This document shows positions 1 to 13,367 of a DNA stretch of 64,000 nt, one piece after another. How positions within the stretch are numbered: position 1 is the stretch's first letter; every line of letters starts with the position of its first letter. This DNA comes from Telopea speciosissima. Taxonomy: Eukaryota; Streptophyta; Magnoliopsida; Proteales; Proteaceae. The notes under the pieces were generated by a model. It did no database searches, was not told the DNA's origin, and saw only the letters and a list, made by a program, of their open reading frames with translations. Position numbers and translations under genes: made by a program. The stretch is taken from assembly GCF_018873765.1 (NCBI RefSeq), contig NC_057919.1, positions 71,542,984 to 71,606,983 of the forward strand, read 5' to 3'.

Positions 1-158
1 TCTAATTGCCCGTGATGCAAGCACCAGACCAAAGCTATATTGCGCACCACACCAAGAAAGAGAGAAGGGGAGAAAACCAGACATAAGGAGCATGGTTAAG
101 ATTAATGGTCATAAAGGTTTAATTGAATAATGTAAATAGATGAGTACAGAAGAGTTAC

Positions 159-360
159 GTTGCGTCCTCAAGGGAATATATACGAAGCTCATACATAACT
201 TGGTGAGCAGAAATAGGGTGTCGCGTCGGGGATGTTGCAGCCCCTGGGACATCATTGTGGATGTGATTGTAACCCAGGATCAGCTTCCATATGAGGAAGC
301 ATACATGCAACACATGCTGCTAAAAATCTCCCACAAGGAGAAAAATGAGCACCCATTTCA
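159..360 (-). pseudogene. AMBRA1-like exon E, frameshifted
   Basis: The acceptor AG is at 362-361 and the donor GT at 158-157. It starts by completing the Ser codon of exon D (EMGAHFSPCGRFLAACVAC follows). After 35 codons it meets TGA at 254-252, and the conserved sequence then resumes in another frame as GAATSPTRHPISAHQVMYEL and RIYSLEDA. Net shift is one base in the +1 sense or two bases lost. Later exons must lie left of the window. Confidence 0.8.
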
Positions 361-760
361 CTGCCATCATAAAAAAGACAAAACCATTAACAATCAAAGC
401 AAAGAGACCTGGGATCCATAACCATTAGATAACACTGAGAAGATAGCCAGAAATATTTATCAATTGAATATCTAATTACCATTCTGATCCAAGCTCAGTT
501 CTTTCAACCACACAAGAGCAGAACTAATTTGAAAAAAAAACTACATCAAGATATTGCAAGTGCTTATTTAGGCATGCATCAGGAATGCTAAAAACGAATT
601 AGGGCAATATTTAAGTAGTTAACTAAATAACATGACAATGTCCAGAATAAAACCAGAAGAGTGAAAAATATATGCACAAAGCATTTAGTAAGAAAAAATT
701 AACCTAGGAAAATATTGATTTAAAATCAGGAAGAAAAAAAAAGGAGAGAAAAATCCATAC
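361..760 (-). other. Intron between AMBRA1-like exons D and E
   Basis: About 400 bp, AT-rich, with a purine-rich stretch near 720-750 next to the donor. No reading frame or repeat stands out. Confidence 0.6.
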
Positions 761-1949
761 CTACAAAGGACAGCATGTGGGATAGTTAAGCGGCATCTTT
801 CTGCATCTAGTGGAGCACAGGGATCTTTTATATCATGAGGCCATATTCTTAGCTTCACAGTGCAAGGTAACTCAGCAGCTGCTGCCGCTGCCAAGGATGT
901 TGCAAGTTCAGATTCAATCCTACCAACAACAGGCTGAGGTTCACTTTCATCATGTGTAACATTAATAAAAGCACCCTCCCCAGACCTAGTAGGGGGAATT
1001 GAGCGGGAACGTGATAAAAGAGAATGCAGACCAGATTGTCCTGCAATCCTGGGCTGGCTAACACCTATTGGCATTACTGTGGAAGCCATCATTGCCTCCA
1101 TGCTTTGAGTACCCAAACCAGATGCCAATGTATCAGAACCAGTTCCATGAAATCCAGATGAATTGCCAACAGCAGCATCATTTATAGGAAGTACCGGATG
1201 TATGCCAGCATGGCTTTGGCCCATTAGCCACCCTTGCAGAAAATTTAGCTCCCAAGACATAGGATCACTGAAGGGGAAAGTCCGATCAAGTTGACCAACC
1301 TCAGCACTTCTTAAGAGCAACTGAACGCCTGCATTGCTAGAAAGATTTAAAAGATGAATACCAGATGTGACCTCCACTCCATGTCTCAGTGGCCTCGTCG
1401 TAGTTCGGATACGTACTCCACTAGACTGAAAATTCAGTTGTGGTAAATTGCTGCCACCATCCATTGTTTCTGGGACAGGAGAGCTGTTTTGCTGAACACC
1501 TCCTATACGACCTTCACTGTTTTCCACATCCATTGCAGAGTCATAAACCATGTTCTCCATTTCCATCGAGAAACTATTATTTACTGTGTCTTCAGGTACA
1601 GAGTGTGAACTAGAAGTTATCACAGGTGACATCTCCATAGGGGACACTATAATATCACGTTGGTTACCTAAGTTGGGATCAGTCTGAGGTTGGATGGGAG
1701 CAGTAGATTCCTCTCTCCGAGAGGTAGTTGAAGCAACCATCCTGTTTGCATGCTGCCAAAATCCTTCCATCATCTCTTGCAACAGTAGGGCCAAAACAAG
1801 AAAGGAAATTGTAAAAGAGGAACTCTAGCTTCCAAACCCAAACAGGCACTAGATTGAATATTTGCGAAAAGTACAGTAGGAGGATAACGTAAGTAACCCG
1901 GACATGTTGCTATTGTCATCGGAGAATCTGGAGAATCAAGATCATTAAC
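761..1949 (-). pseudogene. AMBRA1-like exon D (large exon), frameshifted
   Basis: The acceptor AG is at 1951-1950 and the donor GT at 760-759. It opens with VNDLDSPDSPMTIATCPGYL and closes with LDAERCRLTIPHAVLC plus two bases of a Ser codon. The opening frame runs into TGA at 1770-1772, while the rest of the exon (from about 1794) is open in another frame. The family-like pieces FLFWP, then TVARDDGRI, then QHANRMV lie in three successive frames. This suggests two separate one-base additions near a CCC and a TTTT run. The central part is serine-rich and low in structure, as usual for this family. Confidence 0.8.
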
Positions 1950-2506
1950 CTGCAAAATGAATGGATCATATAAGAAAGAAAAATAGATAAGTATATCAAA
2001 ATAACAAGTGTAAATGACAGCTAGGGTACCTAACGTTTTGAGAAATTGTAGTCTAGGTACCCAACGTTTCACATATTGTGTTCACAACAACAAACTCAGC
2101 CTTATCCCAACTTAATGGGGTTGGCTACATGGATCCAAACAAAACAAAGTAAGGAAAACTGAACTCTATCAAAAAAGGGGAAAAGAGGGGAAAAGCGAGG
2201 TGGGGGAAGAGGAGAGCAATGAAAATAGAAAATGCGAAAAGAAAAAAGAAAATAGATAGTAAGAGGGAAGTGGCACAGCCCGACACGTCAGGACTCAGCT
2301 AAATGGGATCTGGTACATGGATCCTTGCCCTCCAATAGGCTCTATCTGAGGTCATACTTGGTACAAGGCCTAGATTATGCATATCCTTCTTCACCACTTC
2401 CCTTATGGCCATTTTAGGCCTGCCCCTAGTTCTTTTAGCTCCTTCAATCGGAATCATATCACTCCTCCTTATTGGAGCGTCTCTAGGCCTTCGTTGGATA
2501 TGATCA

Positions 2507-3775
2507 AGGTTTAATATTTCGCGATATCTCGGTATCTCGGGCCTACCGAGATATCCGAGATGCCCGAAATATCGCGAAATATGACCGAAATATTGCATTT
2601 TTTCTGCAATATTTCGGGGGTCCATCTCGGGGGGTATTTGGCCATATCTAGGCCTGAAACTTCATGGACAGCCTTATTTAAGCTTAATAAACACATTTAA
2701 ACCATAAAATTGTAAAAATGTGAATTCAAATTGGTGTTTTGGGCTTGCACCCTTGATTGACATACCGTCGCCGACCCTAATGTATAAATTGTTAAATACA
2801 CATAAATTAGGCAGTTAATATTTAATAATAGTATTTAACTTCATCACATATCAAGTTAAAGCCAATACACATTGATGAGTACCATGATTCTCATAAACTC
2901 CATAATATTCAATAACTCGCTTAAGGCCTTAAAGGCAATACACTAAGTGTCAAAGTTAGTAAGTCACAAGACTCGCAACTCGCAAGTCACAACTCACAAG
3001 TTCATAGATAAATGAAATCACAACTTAAATTACAAATTACAAGTGCTAAACTGCTAGTAGTAGTTGTTGTGCCTCCCTGGATCAATCCCACTCATGCCTT
3101 GCTGGAGTCGACGTCCATTGCTCTCTGTTTGAAGGACATATGTGGACCACGGTATAGAATCGGAGAGGAAACGAGTGTAGTCATCCACAAGTGTCACGTA
3201 AATGGAATCTTCAACATACTGTAGGTAACCTATCCTAGGATATAAGCTAGGGTTACCAATCGATCCAGTCCGTGAAGAAGACACCGTGAGGCTATAGATC
3301 GGCCTCCGGTGTCTAACATATATTAATATCATCACCATCCAACAAAATTTGTACATAGTCTTTTCAAAAAAATAGTTTTAGAGGAATAGAATTTACCTTA
3401 AATAGTGGAAAAAGGCTTGGATGATGAGCTTAGATGACCCTCCGATGAGTTTACCGGCGAAAATCCGACAACAATGTGCTTGAACAATGGCTAGAGTGTT
3501 GGATGAGAGCTTGGAAGAGTGGAAGAATAGGCAAAAGACTGAAATTCCTTAGCAAATGCAGCTCTCGGTCGAAATATGGACCGAAATCTGCAAAATATTG
3601 TATTAAAGCCCCCCTTTACGTGACACTTTAAGCCAAAATACCATATTTCGTCGATATCTCAAGATATCAACGAAATATGGTATTTTTTCATTTCGACCTG
3701 ATTTCGCATCTCGGTAAGCTCGAGATATACGAAATATAGCGATATTTCGGCGAAATATCACGAGATTTTGAACCA
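2507..3775. mobile_element. Non-autonomous inverted-repeat element with CGAAATATC-type subterminal repeats
   Basis: It interrupts the LINE frame between the residues DHI and QRRPRDAP. A perfect 12-bp direct duplication TGGATATGATCA lies at 2495-2506 and 3776-3787. The ends are loosely inverted (left AGGTTTAATATTTCG; right, on the other strand, TGGTTCAAAATCTCG). About 130 bp at each end are packed with direct and inverted copies of GAAATATCG-like words. The interior is AT-rich and has no convincing gene. The superfamily is unclear; hAT-like or Mutator-like are both possible. Confidence 0.6.
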
Positions 3776-3973
3776 TGGATATGATCATACCACCTTAGCC
3801 GACTCTCTCGGAGCTTGTCACTGATCGGGGCGACTCCCAAGTCCGCTCTAATATGATCATTACATACTTTATCCTTCCTTGTTTTTCCACACATCCACCT
3901 TAACATCCTAATCTCTGCTACACAAAGTTTATCAATATGAAACTTCTTAACTGCCCAACATTCTGCCCCGTAC

Positions 3974-4276
3974 AGTTAAAACTTAAAGGTAGATTGAATC
4001 TGGTAAGAGAAGAAGTTTACAGCAAGAAGAAGAGGGAGAGAAGAGAGAAGAGGGAAGAAGAAGAAGAAGAAGAGAAGAGAATGGGAGAAATCGATTATGT
4101 GTGTTGAGTGATTCTCAACACACATATTAGTTTCATTAATTAAGTCTTCCAAATTACACAAGCCTCCCTAGGGAGGTAAAGGGAAATAAAACAAGAAAGT
4201 AAAAATACAACTTAGTTATGTCTTATAACTAGACAGTGAGAGAACCCCTATACAAGATATTCTAACAACTCTAACA
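3974..4276 (-). repeat. Copia-1 left LTR (3' LTR)
   Basis: 303 bp, nearly identical to 13741-14049. Both carry a GAA-rich stretch in which repeat number differs by one unit, which accounts for part of the length difference. It ends next to the purine tract at 4277-4292. Confidence 0.88.
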
Positions 4277-4283
4277 CTCCCCC

Positions 4284-5312
4284 TCAAGCTGGAGAATAAA
4301 TGTCATACATTCCCAGCTTGCACAATAAAGTACTAAATAGACTAGGAGAGAGACCCTTGGTGAAGATATCTGCTACTTGATCACCTGTCTTCACAAAGGG
4401 AGTACAAATGCACCCAGAGTCCAACTTCTCTTTGATGAAGTGACGATCAACCTCAATATGCTTGGTTCGATCATGTTGAACCGGATTATGGGCAATGCTT
4501 ATGGCAGCTTTGTTGTCACAATAAAGTCTCATTGGCCCTTCAGTTTCAAAGCTCAAGTCTTGAAGAAGTCTTTTTAGCCATATGAGCTCACATACTCCAC
4601 GGGCCATGGCCCTAAACTCGGCCTCAGCACTGGATCGAGCAACAATTGGTTGTTTCTTGCTCCTCCAGGTAACTAGATTACCACCCACAAAGGTACAATA
4701 CCCAGAAGTAGATCTCCTGTCAGAGACTGAACCAGCCCAATCAGCATCTGTGTAGCCTTCAATCTGCAAATGGTCATGCCTAGCAAATAGAAGACCTTTT
4801 CCTAGGCAGGATTTCAAGTATCTAATGATGCGATACACTGCATCCAGATGTCCACTCCTGGGACCATGCATGAACTGACTACCACTCCAACTGCATAAGA
4901 GATGTCTGGTCGAGTCAAGGAGAGACAGATTAGTTTCCCAACTAACCTTTGGTACTTGCTTGCATCTATAAGAGAAGAACCACATTCATCACCAAGCTTA
5001 TGATTCGGATCAATGGGGGAAGTAGCTGGTTTGCATACCATCATTCCTGTCTCTTTCAGAAGATCCAAGACAAATTACCTTTGGCAAATGTTGATCCCTT
5101 TCCTTGATTTAGATACCTTAATACCCAATAAGTATTTCAAGAGTCCAAGGTCTTTGATCTCAAACTATTTAGCCAGATAAGACTTCAATCTATTTATCTC
5201 AGCAACATCATTCCCAGTCACCACAATGTCATCAACATAGACAATGAGGGCTATAACTGTACCATTACCTCTCTTGATAAACAAGGTGTGGTCAGCTTGA
5301 CTCTAGTAATAC
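4284..5312 (-). pseudogene. Copia-1 reverse transcriptase end and RNase H
   Basis: The frame holds the YVDD catalytic box region (IVYVDDIVVTG, near 5230), then the copia RNase H with YTDADWAGS, CDNKAAI and the closing HFIKEKLDSG and DIFTKGL motifs. It ends at a stop at 4284. The segment lies on one side of the nested element; the upstream part of the same frame continues at 8681. Stop codons and a frame change near 5068 break it. Confidence 0.85.
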
Positions 5313-5317
5313 CCATT

Positions 5318-5635
5318 TGTTAGCATTGTTATGGAGTTCTTTTTCTTTATTCCAAGCTGGAGCTTCTTTCTCTAATATTTATATAATCCAGCTTGAGGGG
5401 GAGTGTTAGAATATATGTACTCCAGAATACCGTGGGGGTATTCTGGTCCTTTTGGGGTATTTTTATGTTATTAAGTGTATTTAGCTTATGTCGGCTATGT
5501 GGGTTTTAGTCCCACATCGCCTAGCTTAGACTATTTGTAATTTCCCCTCTATTATAAATAGAGGGGCTTACCTATCAATATAACAAGCCATTCCATTCTT
5601 TTATTCTTTCTTTCTGACCTACGGTTCTACCAACA
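5318..5635 (+). repeat. Left LTR of the non-autonomous element
   Basis: 318 bp, beginning TGTTAGCATTG and ending CCAACA. It has an unusual layout: a purine tract (CTTGAGGGGGAG) followed by another TGTTAGAAT start occurs about 80 bp inside the LTR. Confidence 0.75.
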
Positions 5636-6061
5636 TGGTATCAGAGCAGGTCTGATCTAGGTTAGAGAGAAAAACCCTATTTTCTCCCTTCTTTTCCTCC
5701 AATTGATCTCTCCTCCTCTTCTCCCTTTTCTCATTTTTTCCTGCTTCTATTCTTCTCCCTTTCAGCCCAAAAACAGGGGCAGCACTAATGAGGTAGACAA
5801 AATATCGATGATTTAGTGCTGCCCCCCTTTCTCTTCTATCGTCTTTTATTAAAAAACCCTGCTGGAAGCCTCATCTGCGATTTGGAGTTCCCCTTCTTTG
5901 AGATCAGATCTCTATAAACCTGATCCTCTAATTTAGGAACACCCTATGCAGCCTTTTTCCAGCCCTATTCTACCCTATTCCTAAACCTAACTTCCCTTTT
6001 TCTTTATCTCCATCAATTGCTATTTTTTTCCAGCCTAGATCCCCAAATCGATTTCACCTTG

Positions 6062-6769
6062 TCAGGGTTTTGAAAAAATCCTGACTCCAATCGATGTTGG
6101 GGTTTCCCTTGTCAGATGTAGCCAATATTTCAAGGATATTTCCCAACTAAACCAAGCCCTAATCGACCTCAGTTTGAACACAATCTGATGGCTGGATTTT
6201 CCCTACAGCAAATCCTTCTCATCCTGCCTTTTATGGTTCCCTATTAAAACCCTAACTCAAATAGATATCAGGGTTACATGTTTCAGTTTTTGTTGCCTTT
6301 TGGAGGGATGATTACTCCACCTACAAGGATCACTCGACCTCAATATTAGCCTCTTTCCAAGTGTTTGAAGACCCCTAACCCCAATCAATCCTTCTTTTCA
6401 GGGTTTTTTTCAAAACCCTGACCCATATCGATTTTAGGGTTAGGGTTGATTGTTGCTATTGGAGTTTTTTTTGGAGGTGTTTCTACCATCAAGAAGGATG
6501 TTCTACTTCAACTATTCATGACTTGACGAAGGTCTATTGCACATGATAGCTGCTGCCCTATTTTTCTGCAATTTTTTGATGTTTCTCCCACGTGAAGATC
6601 AAGTCTCAATTACCAAGGAGATTGGTTATTCGAACTGGAGATCCATTCCAGCAGTGGTGGTCAACATCTATTACCAGAAGACATCACCTTTGACAAGTCA
6701 TCATCACTTTGTTGAAGCCCCCTTCCCTACAATCGATCTTCCTTTTCAGGGTTTTTTACAAAACCCTGA
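6062..6769 (+). repeat. Three stem-loops of the type TCAGGGTTTT-loop-AAAACCCTGA
   Basis: Near-perfect hairpins with 9-10 bp stems lie at 6062-6084, 6398-6421 and 6746-6769, spaced about 340-350 bp apart. Each is followed within a few bases by ATCGAT or ATCGATTT-like sequence, then by GGGTTAGGG or GGGTTTCC. They look like a repeated module of the element's leader. Confidence 0.6.
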
Positions 6770-8343
6770 CAATAATCGATCTAAGGGTTAGGGCAGTCCA
6801 CTATTGCTGATTTTTTTAGGAGAGTTTTATAAACATCAGAGGAGTATTCAGCCCCTATTTCAGCATCATTCATCAATTCTTTTTGGAAAAATTCAGATTC
6901 ATTCTTATGGCTCGGTTTCTCCAATTATCAACCTATGTTTCTTACTTGTTCCTATATGGCTGGCTGCTTCAACTACCTATGGATCTGTCTAGTTATTTAT
7001 CTTATATTTGCTGGTTATTTTGAGCTTCCACACCTACCTAGCTGGTGTTATTGATTGGCTTCTGTAAGCATGACTGGTTGACATGTTACTGCTGCCTTTA
7101 TGTGGACTACTGCTGCCCTATTATTGTGACTGAGTTTCCTACTATTGGAGATCGAATTTCTTTCGTTATTGAAGACTCGAATCTGCTACCCTGGAGATCA
7201 GTTTATTTGGGACTACAACAGTGCATTCCACGGTTCTTGGTTGCAACTACGAACCTATTCAGCTATGTGAAGCTTTTCTGGTTCATATCTGGCTCACCTT
7301 GGAGCTTGAATCCTAGCATTGTTACTAATTAAGATCTGATCCAAATTTTTGTTGGAGCTTCTACAATCCATTGCTGTCCGGATATCTTCGTTTGTTCTTT
7401 TAAGCATGTGGGAGTTTATATATCGGGGTTTTGTGCACACTTGTTCCTCCTTGTTTGAAGATTGATCAAGCCTTAACGAATGGAGCCTTTCCTTACTTCA
7501 AATCAGATCTGTATACTTGTCAGATTTGAATATTGGAGTTCGGAGTTTCTCCCCTGCAGGAGTTTCCATCAAAAGTGTTTGTTTGATCGTTTGAAGATGG
7601 TTGGAGATTTATATGTTGCATTACTTACTCCATACTTCATTATCCCACTGTTTTTTTTCTTCACCACCTCCCAAACCATACCTTTGGCATAACCCATAAC
7701 CACCTTGGAAGTTAATGGTATTCTCTTCATTGCCATTTTTTATTTTTCCATTACCCTTGGCAGCTCTTGAAAAATTCTGGAATATTATGTTAAGCCCTAT
7801 CTCTTACATCATCTCTCTTATGTCCACGTGCACTACACGTGAGGGGGGGGTTATATAAAATATACCTGCAACCATTGCAGAAAGCAGAACTTGCAGGAAC
7901 ACTTGGTGCACAACATAGAAGGTCAGAGGTTTCACCATTGCCAATGGGTATCTACTTGGTTATTGGGGTGAGTTTGCCGTAAGGGGGAGGTTGGTCTTAA
8001 AAGTTTGAAGATGTTTGGTTATTGCCTGCCTATATGAGGTTCTACAGTTGGGTTGTTTTTTTTCCGCTGCTTGCTCTTTACTGCTGCCTGATACATCTGC
8101 TCGCTACCCTAGTCACTTATCTTCAAGATTATCAATCCGAGATTCATCACTGGACAGCTGCTGAAGATTGGTGAAAGTTTACTAATCAAGTCTGCCCAAG
8201 TTTTGAAGATCTAATTTTACAAGTTCTTGAAGGTTTATTTGGGAGTTGCGTAAATCTTGAAGATGGATTTTGCTACAACTTATCTTTTCCCGTTTTATTC
8301 AAGTTGGGCATTAGTACCTTGTATGCGCCAACTTGAGGGGGAG

Positions 8344-8675
8344 TGTTAGCATTGTTATGGAGTTCTTTTTCTTTAGTCCAAGCTGGATCTTCTTTCTCTA
8401 ATATTTGTATAATCCAGCTTGAGGGGGAATGTTAGAATATATGTACTCCAGAATACCGTGGGGGTATTCTGGTCCTTTTGGGGTATTTTATGTTATTAAG
8501 TGTATTTAGCTTATGTCGACTATGTGGGTTTTAATCCCACATTGCCTAACTTAGACTATTTACTGTTTTCCCCTCTATTTATAATAGAGGGCTTACTATC
8601 AATATAACAAGCCATTCCATTCTTTATATCTTTCTTTCTCGTTAGAGGGCTTACCTATCAATATAACAAGCCATT
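8344..8675 (+). repeat. Right LTR of the non-autonomous element
   Basis: 332 bp, matches the left LTR over most of its length, including the internal purine tract and second TGTTAGAAT. The 3' end is rearranged. Confidence 0.7.
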
Positions 8676-8680
8676 CCATT

Positions 8681-10450
8681 CTTCAGAATGGCTTGTCGAA
8701 ATCTCTCAAACCAGGCCTTAGGAGACTGCTTTAGGCCATAGAGGGCTTTCTTCAACAAACACACTTTCCCTTCAGCTGAGGGACACTTAAAACCAGGTGG
8801 AGGCTGCATGTATACTACTTCTGCTAAATCTCCATGAAGAAATGCATTCTTCACATCTAATTAGTACATTGGCCAATCTTTATTGGCTGCTACTGAAAGA
8901 AGAACCCTGATGGAGTTATGCTTGGCTACAAGGGCAAAAGTCTCCTGGTAGTCAATGCCATACACCTGACTATACCCTTTTACAACCAGCCGAGCTTTGT
9001 ACCTTTCCACTGTACCATCGGATCTATACTTGATTGTATAAACCCATCTACATCCAACTGGAGTTCTCCCCCTGGGAAGATCAACAAGTGTCCAAGTATT
9101 GTTCTTCTCTAGAGCCACCATTTCTTCAGTCATTGCTTGCATCCATTTTGGATTAGATAAGGCCTCTGTGACATTTTTGGGAATGGAAGAAGACTCAAGA
9201 GCAGTGGAAAAAGCAACACCTGTAGGAGAAATGGAGTCATTGGAAACAAACTGGGTTATGGGGTTAGTACAGGTTCTCTTCCCCTTTCTCATAGCAATGG
9301 GAAGATCTAGTTCAGAAGGAGAGGAATTACCTGAGTGAGGAGGATGAGACTGAGGATGTGGATCCAAAGAGGGATTTTGGCAGGGTTGCTTATACCATGG
9401 TTGCTTCCCTTTTCCATTCAACAAGGATTCACCTCTTGTGAATACACCATCTTCTTTGAATCTCATACCCTTGTATTCTGTTTCCCTGCTAGCATCAATA
9501 TCAACAACATCCACTTCTTTATACTTTCCAATATCAAATAGGAATGGGGAAGTGGAGGTAGGCAAGGGAGATAGGAAGGGAATGACATCCGCATTCTGTT
9601 CACTGCTAATACTCTCCCCCTTAACAGAATGGCGAGGGGAAGGAGAAAAAAAAAGGAATAGACTCAAAGAAGGTGACATCTTTGGAGAGAAATCGCCTTC
9701 GGGAAGGAGGATTGTAGCACTTATACCCTTTGGTGGAATCAGAGTAGCCCAAGAAGATGCACTTGAGAGCTTTGGGATCAAGTTTGGTGCGGGCTGATTT
9801 GTTGACATGTACATAACAAACACAACCAAAGACTCGTGGAGACAAGGGAAAGACTGAGGATTGAGGAGAAAGAAGAGCCAGGGGGATTTGGAGCCAAGGA
9901 GTGGAGTTGGCATCCGATTAATAAGAAAGGCAGCAGTAAGAAGTGCATCAGACCAGAAGGTCTTAGGCACGTGCATACCAAAGAGAAGACCCCTGGTGAT
10001 TTCCAGCAAATGGCGGTTTTTGCGTTCAGCCACCCCATTTTGCTGTGGGGTATCAACACAAGCCAGTTGATGGATGATGCCATTATCAGAAAAGAACTGT
10101 TGGAACCCCCCATACATGTACTCACCCCCCTTATCAGATCTAACAATTTTGATGTGAGTACCAAACTGAGTACTGATAAGTTGATAAAAATCCTTAAAAG
10201 CATCACAATCATCATTCTTTTGTTTCAACAAAACAGTCCAAGTAGACCAAGAATAGTCGTCCACAAAGGAAACAAAATAACAAAATCCAGATAAAGAAGT
10301 AGTAAGAGAAGGCCCCCAAACATCAATATGAACAAGGGAAAAAGGTGCAGTAGATCTATTACCACGATAAGGATAAGATGTGCGACAATGTTTAGCAAAA
10401 ATACAAGATTCACACTGAAAAACATAAGGTGCAGGAAAAGAAGTAAACAA
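8681..10450 (-). pseudogene. Copia-1 integrase and reverse transcriptase start
   Basis: The integrase core shows HIDVWGP, VDDYS and the later DNGIIHQ and TPQQNGVAERKNRHL motifs with the expected D-D-E spacing. A hydrophilic linker follows, then the reverse transcriptase N-terminus (CRWVYTIKYRSDGTVERYKA, then NAFLHGDL and YGLKQSP). A TAA at 8861-8863 sits just before the conserved LDVKNAFLHGDL stretch and replaces what is normally a Gln codon. There is also a frame shift in the linker, near 9850-9620. Confidence 0.85.
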
Positions 10451-10459
10451 GTGGGGTAA

Positions 10460-12073
10460 CTATCTCCTCATAACAACAAAAGAGGGATGACCCAAACGCT
10501 GATGCCAAGGCATAATAGACTCCAAAGTACTACGGTCATTCCGACCACAAAAATAAGCTGCAGCAGTAGATCGAGCAGGTAACCATGGCTCAAGAAGATA
10601 GAGTCCTCCTTTCTCAGTCCCACTGCCGATAACCCTCTTTGTCTCCGAATCTGAAAAACATAATAAGAAGGAAAGAAAGTGACACAACAATGTAAGGATT
10701 TGGTTAGATGGTATTGATAATAGGTTAATAGCAAAGTCGAGAACATGAAGGACAAACTCAAGGGAAATAGAAGGAGTAACCCGCACATTACCCTTCACGA
10801 GAGACAGAGGAAAGGGAACCATCAGAACCCTTACCTTGTCCCGGCCAGAGCAAATGGAATAGGAATCATAGTATTGGGACATACCAATCATGTGATCAGA
10901 GGCTCCAGAGTCAATAATCCAGGTGGGAGCAATAGGGGTAGCAGATGAGACCTGCAGAGCTGAGGCAGAAGTAGTAGACCCTCCAGAGGTAGAACCAGTA
11001 GCTGACCCTCCAAGGTGAGATATCAACCGACGTAGGGCTGCAATATCATCCTGTGAGAGGGAATCAGGAGTCGGCTGCGGTCCAGGTGGCTCGGACTCAG
11101 ATGTCACAGAGTGAGCCTTAGCTCCCCCTCGCTTGCCTCCATGGGCACTAGATGAACCACCACACATACCAGGGGGCTGCCCATGAAGATCCCAGCACCG
11201 GTCCTTGGTGTGTCCAAGCTTGCCACAATGGTCACATTTGTATCTCTCACGGTGATCACCACAAGATGGCCCTTGGCCTTTCCCCTCACTCTTCCAGTCT
11301 CTGTGGGAACTAGAAACAAGAGCAGACCTCTCTGTTGATGGTACAATATCCATAGTGGTCCTCCGGGTTTCCTCACTTTGCAAATAACTGTACACATCAT
11401 CCATAGATGGAAAGGGAGATCTCCCTAAGATTTGCAAGCGAAGAGGCTCATATTCAGGGTTGAGACCACCAAGCAAAATAAGGATCCTTTCCTTTTCTTG
11501 GCTCCTGTAGACCTTTGCCTGATCATCAGAATTGGACAACTGGAGATTGTTATAGTGATCATATTCCTCCCACAAGCTAATAACAGAGTTGTAGTACTTA
11601 GATATACTCTTATCCCCCTGTTTCATATGAATGATCTTTTGGAAAATTTGATACACTTTTGTTGAATCTCCAACTCTATCAAAAACTCTGGATACACTGT
11701 CCCAAATATTTTTTGCCGTCTCCTTACTCATAAATCTCCGACCTATCTCAGGGTTCATGAAGAATATTAGCTAAGTCATAACAGTGGAGTTCTCAATCTC
11801 CCACTTGAGATAGCCTGGATCGGTTGTAGCAGGAGCTGTGATAGACCCAGTAATGTACCCCAACTTTTCCCTACTGCGTAGGGACAACTTCACAGAACGG
11901 TACCAATCCAAATAGTTGGTATTGTCCAACTTCAAAACCGAGATCTGGGTGTTGGGGTTATCAAAGGAAGCCATGGTTGAGAAACCACCACTTGGGCTGC
12001 CGGCTGTAATTGGTCCACTGACCTCAGAATCTTGTACAGACACAGTGGACATAATATGCAAACACTTCAACAA
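10460..12073 (-). pseudogene. Copia-1 gag, protease and pre-integrase region
   Basis: From the N-terminus: a gag domain (LDNTNYLDWYRSVKLSLRS), the gag core (NIWDSVSRVFDRVGDSTKVY), a CCHC zinc knuckle (CDHCGKLGHTKDRCW), an aspartic protease (WIIDSGASDHM) and the pre-integrase histidine motif (WHQRLGHPS). Stops at 11771-11773 and 10460-10462 break an otherwise single frame. Both are explained by one transition each. Confidence 0.85.
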
Positions 12074-12566
12074 TCAAGATAAGTTGTTTGCGCAAGTGGG
12101 GAATATACTCAACCCAACCAAGGAGGCAAACCAATACACAAATGGTACTCAATCAACCAAACCACTAGGCTGAGACCAAGCCTAAGAAACAAGCAGCATA
12201 CAGAGAGCAAAAAATTGCATAACTCAAACCAAATTCTTCTAGCAGCCAAGAACCTTTAGTTCATAACACCCAATAAGTGCATCAAGATGCAAAGCATTCC
12301 ATTCTCAATCACATTCAATCATCCAATACAGCAAGCCTCAAAGAAGGCAAAAAACAGAGCAGCCGATACCTGTATAGCAGCAAGGAAAAATCAGTAGCAG
12401 TCCTCTGATCCTCCACCTTCAAGAGCAGGCTCTTAGGGCTTCAAAAAAGCACTCCCATACGACATAAATGGGACAAGTTCCAAGGCCAGCCAAGCTGCCA
12501 AAGGTAGTGTAGAAACCGCTTCCTCTAAAAGGCCGACCTCTTATAGGAAAGGGAGGAAACAATAAA

Positions 12567-13367
<801 letters not shown>

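Larger units (their letters stand above)
5318..8675 (+). mobile_element. Non-autonomous LTR retrotransposon (LARD-like) inside Copia-1 pol
   Basis: The left LTR is 5318-5635 and the right LTR 8344-8675. A tRNA-Met primer site (TGGTATCAGAGC, 5636-5647) follows the left LTR and a purine tract (CTTGAGGGGGAG, 8332-8343) precedes the right one. The 5-bp duplication CCATT flanks it (5313-5317 and 8676-8680) and splits the copia reverse transcriptase frame. The 2.7-kb interior has no gag or pol motif, only short frames, so it must depend on another element. The right end of the right LTR does not match the left one: it carries a second copy of the TATCAATATAACAAGCCATT segment. Confidence 0.8.

Noticed and set aside
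2299-2625. Reading the RTRGRPKMAIREVVKKDM frame as a host gene
   Set aside because: It is the C-terminal end of an L1-like LINE, with LINE-type tail and target duplication.
9099-10294. Several plus-strand frames of 60-150 codons
   Set aside because: They lie opposite the well-supported Copia-1 pol frame and have no motif of their own.
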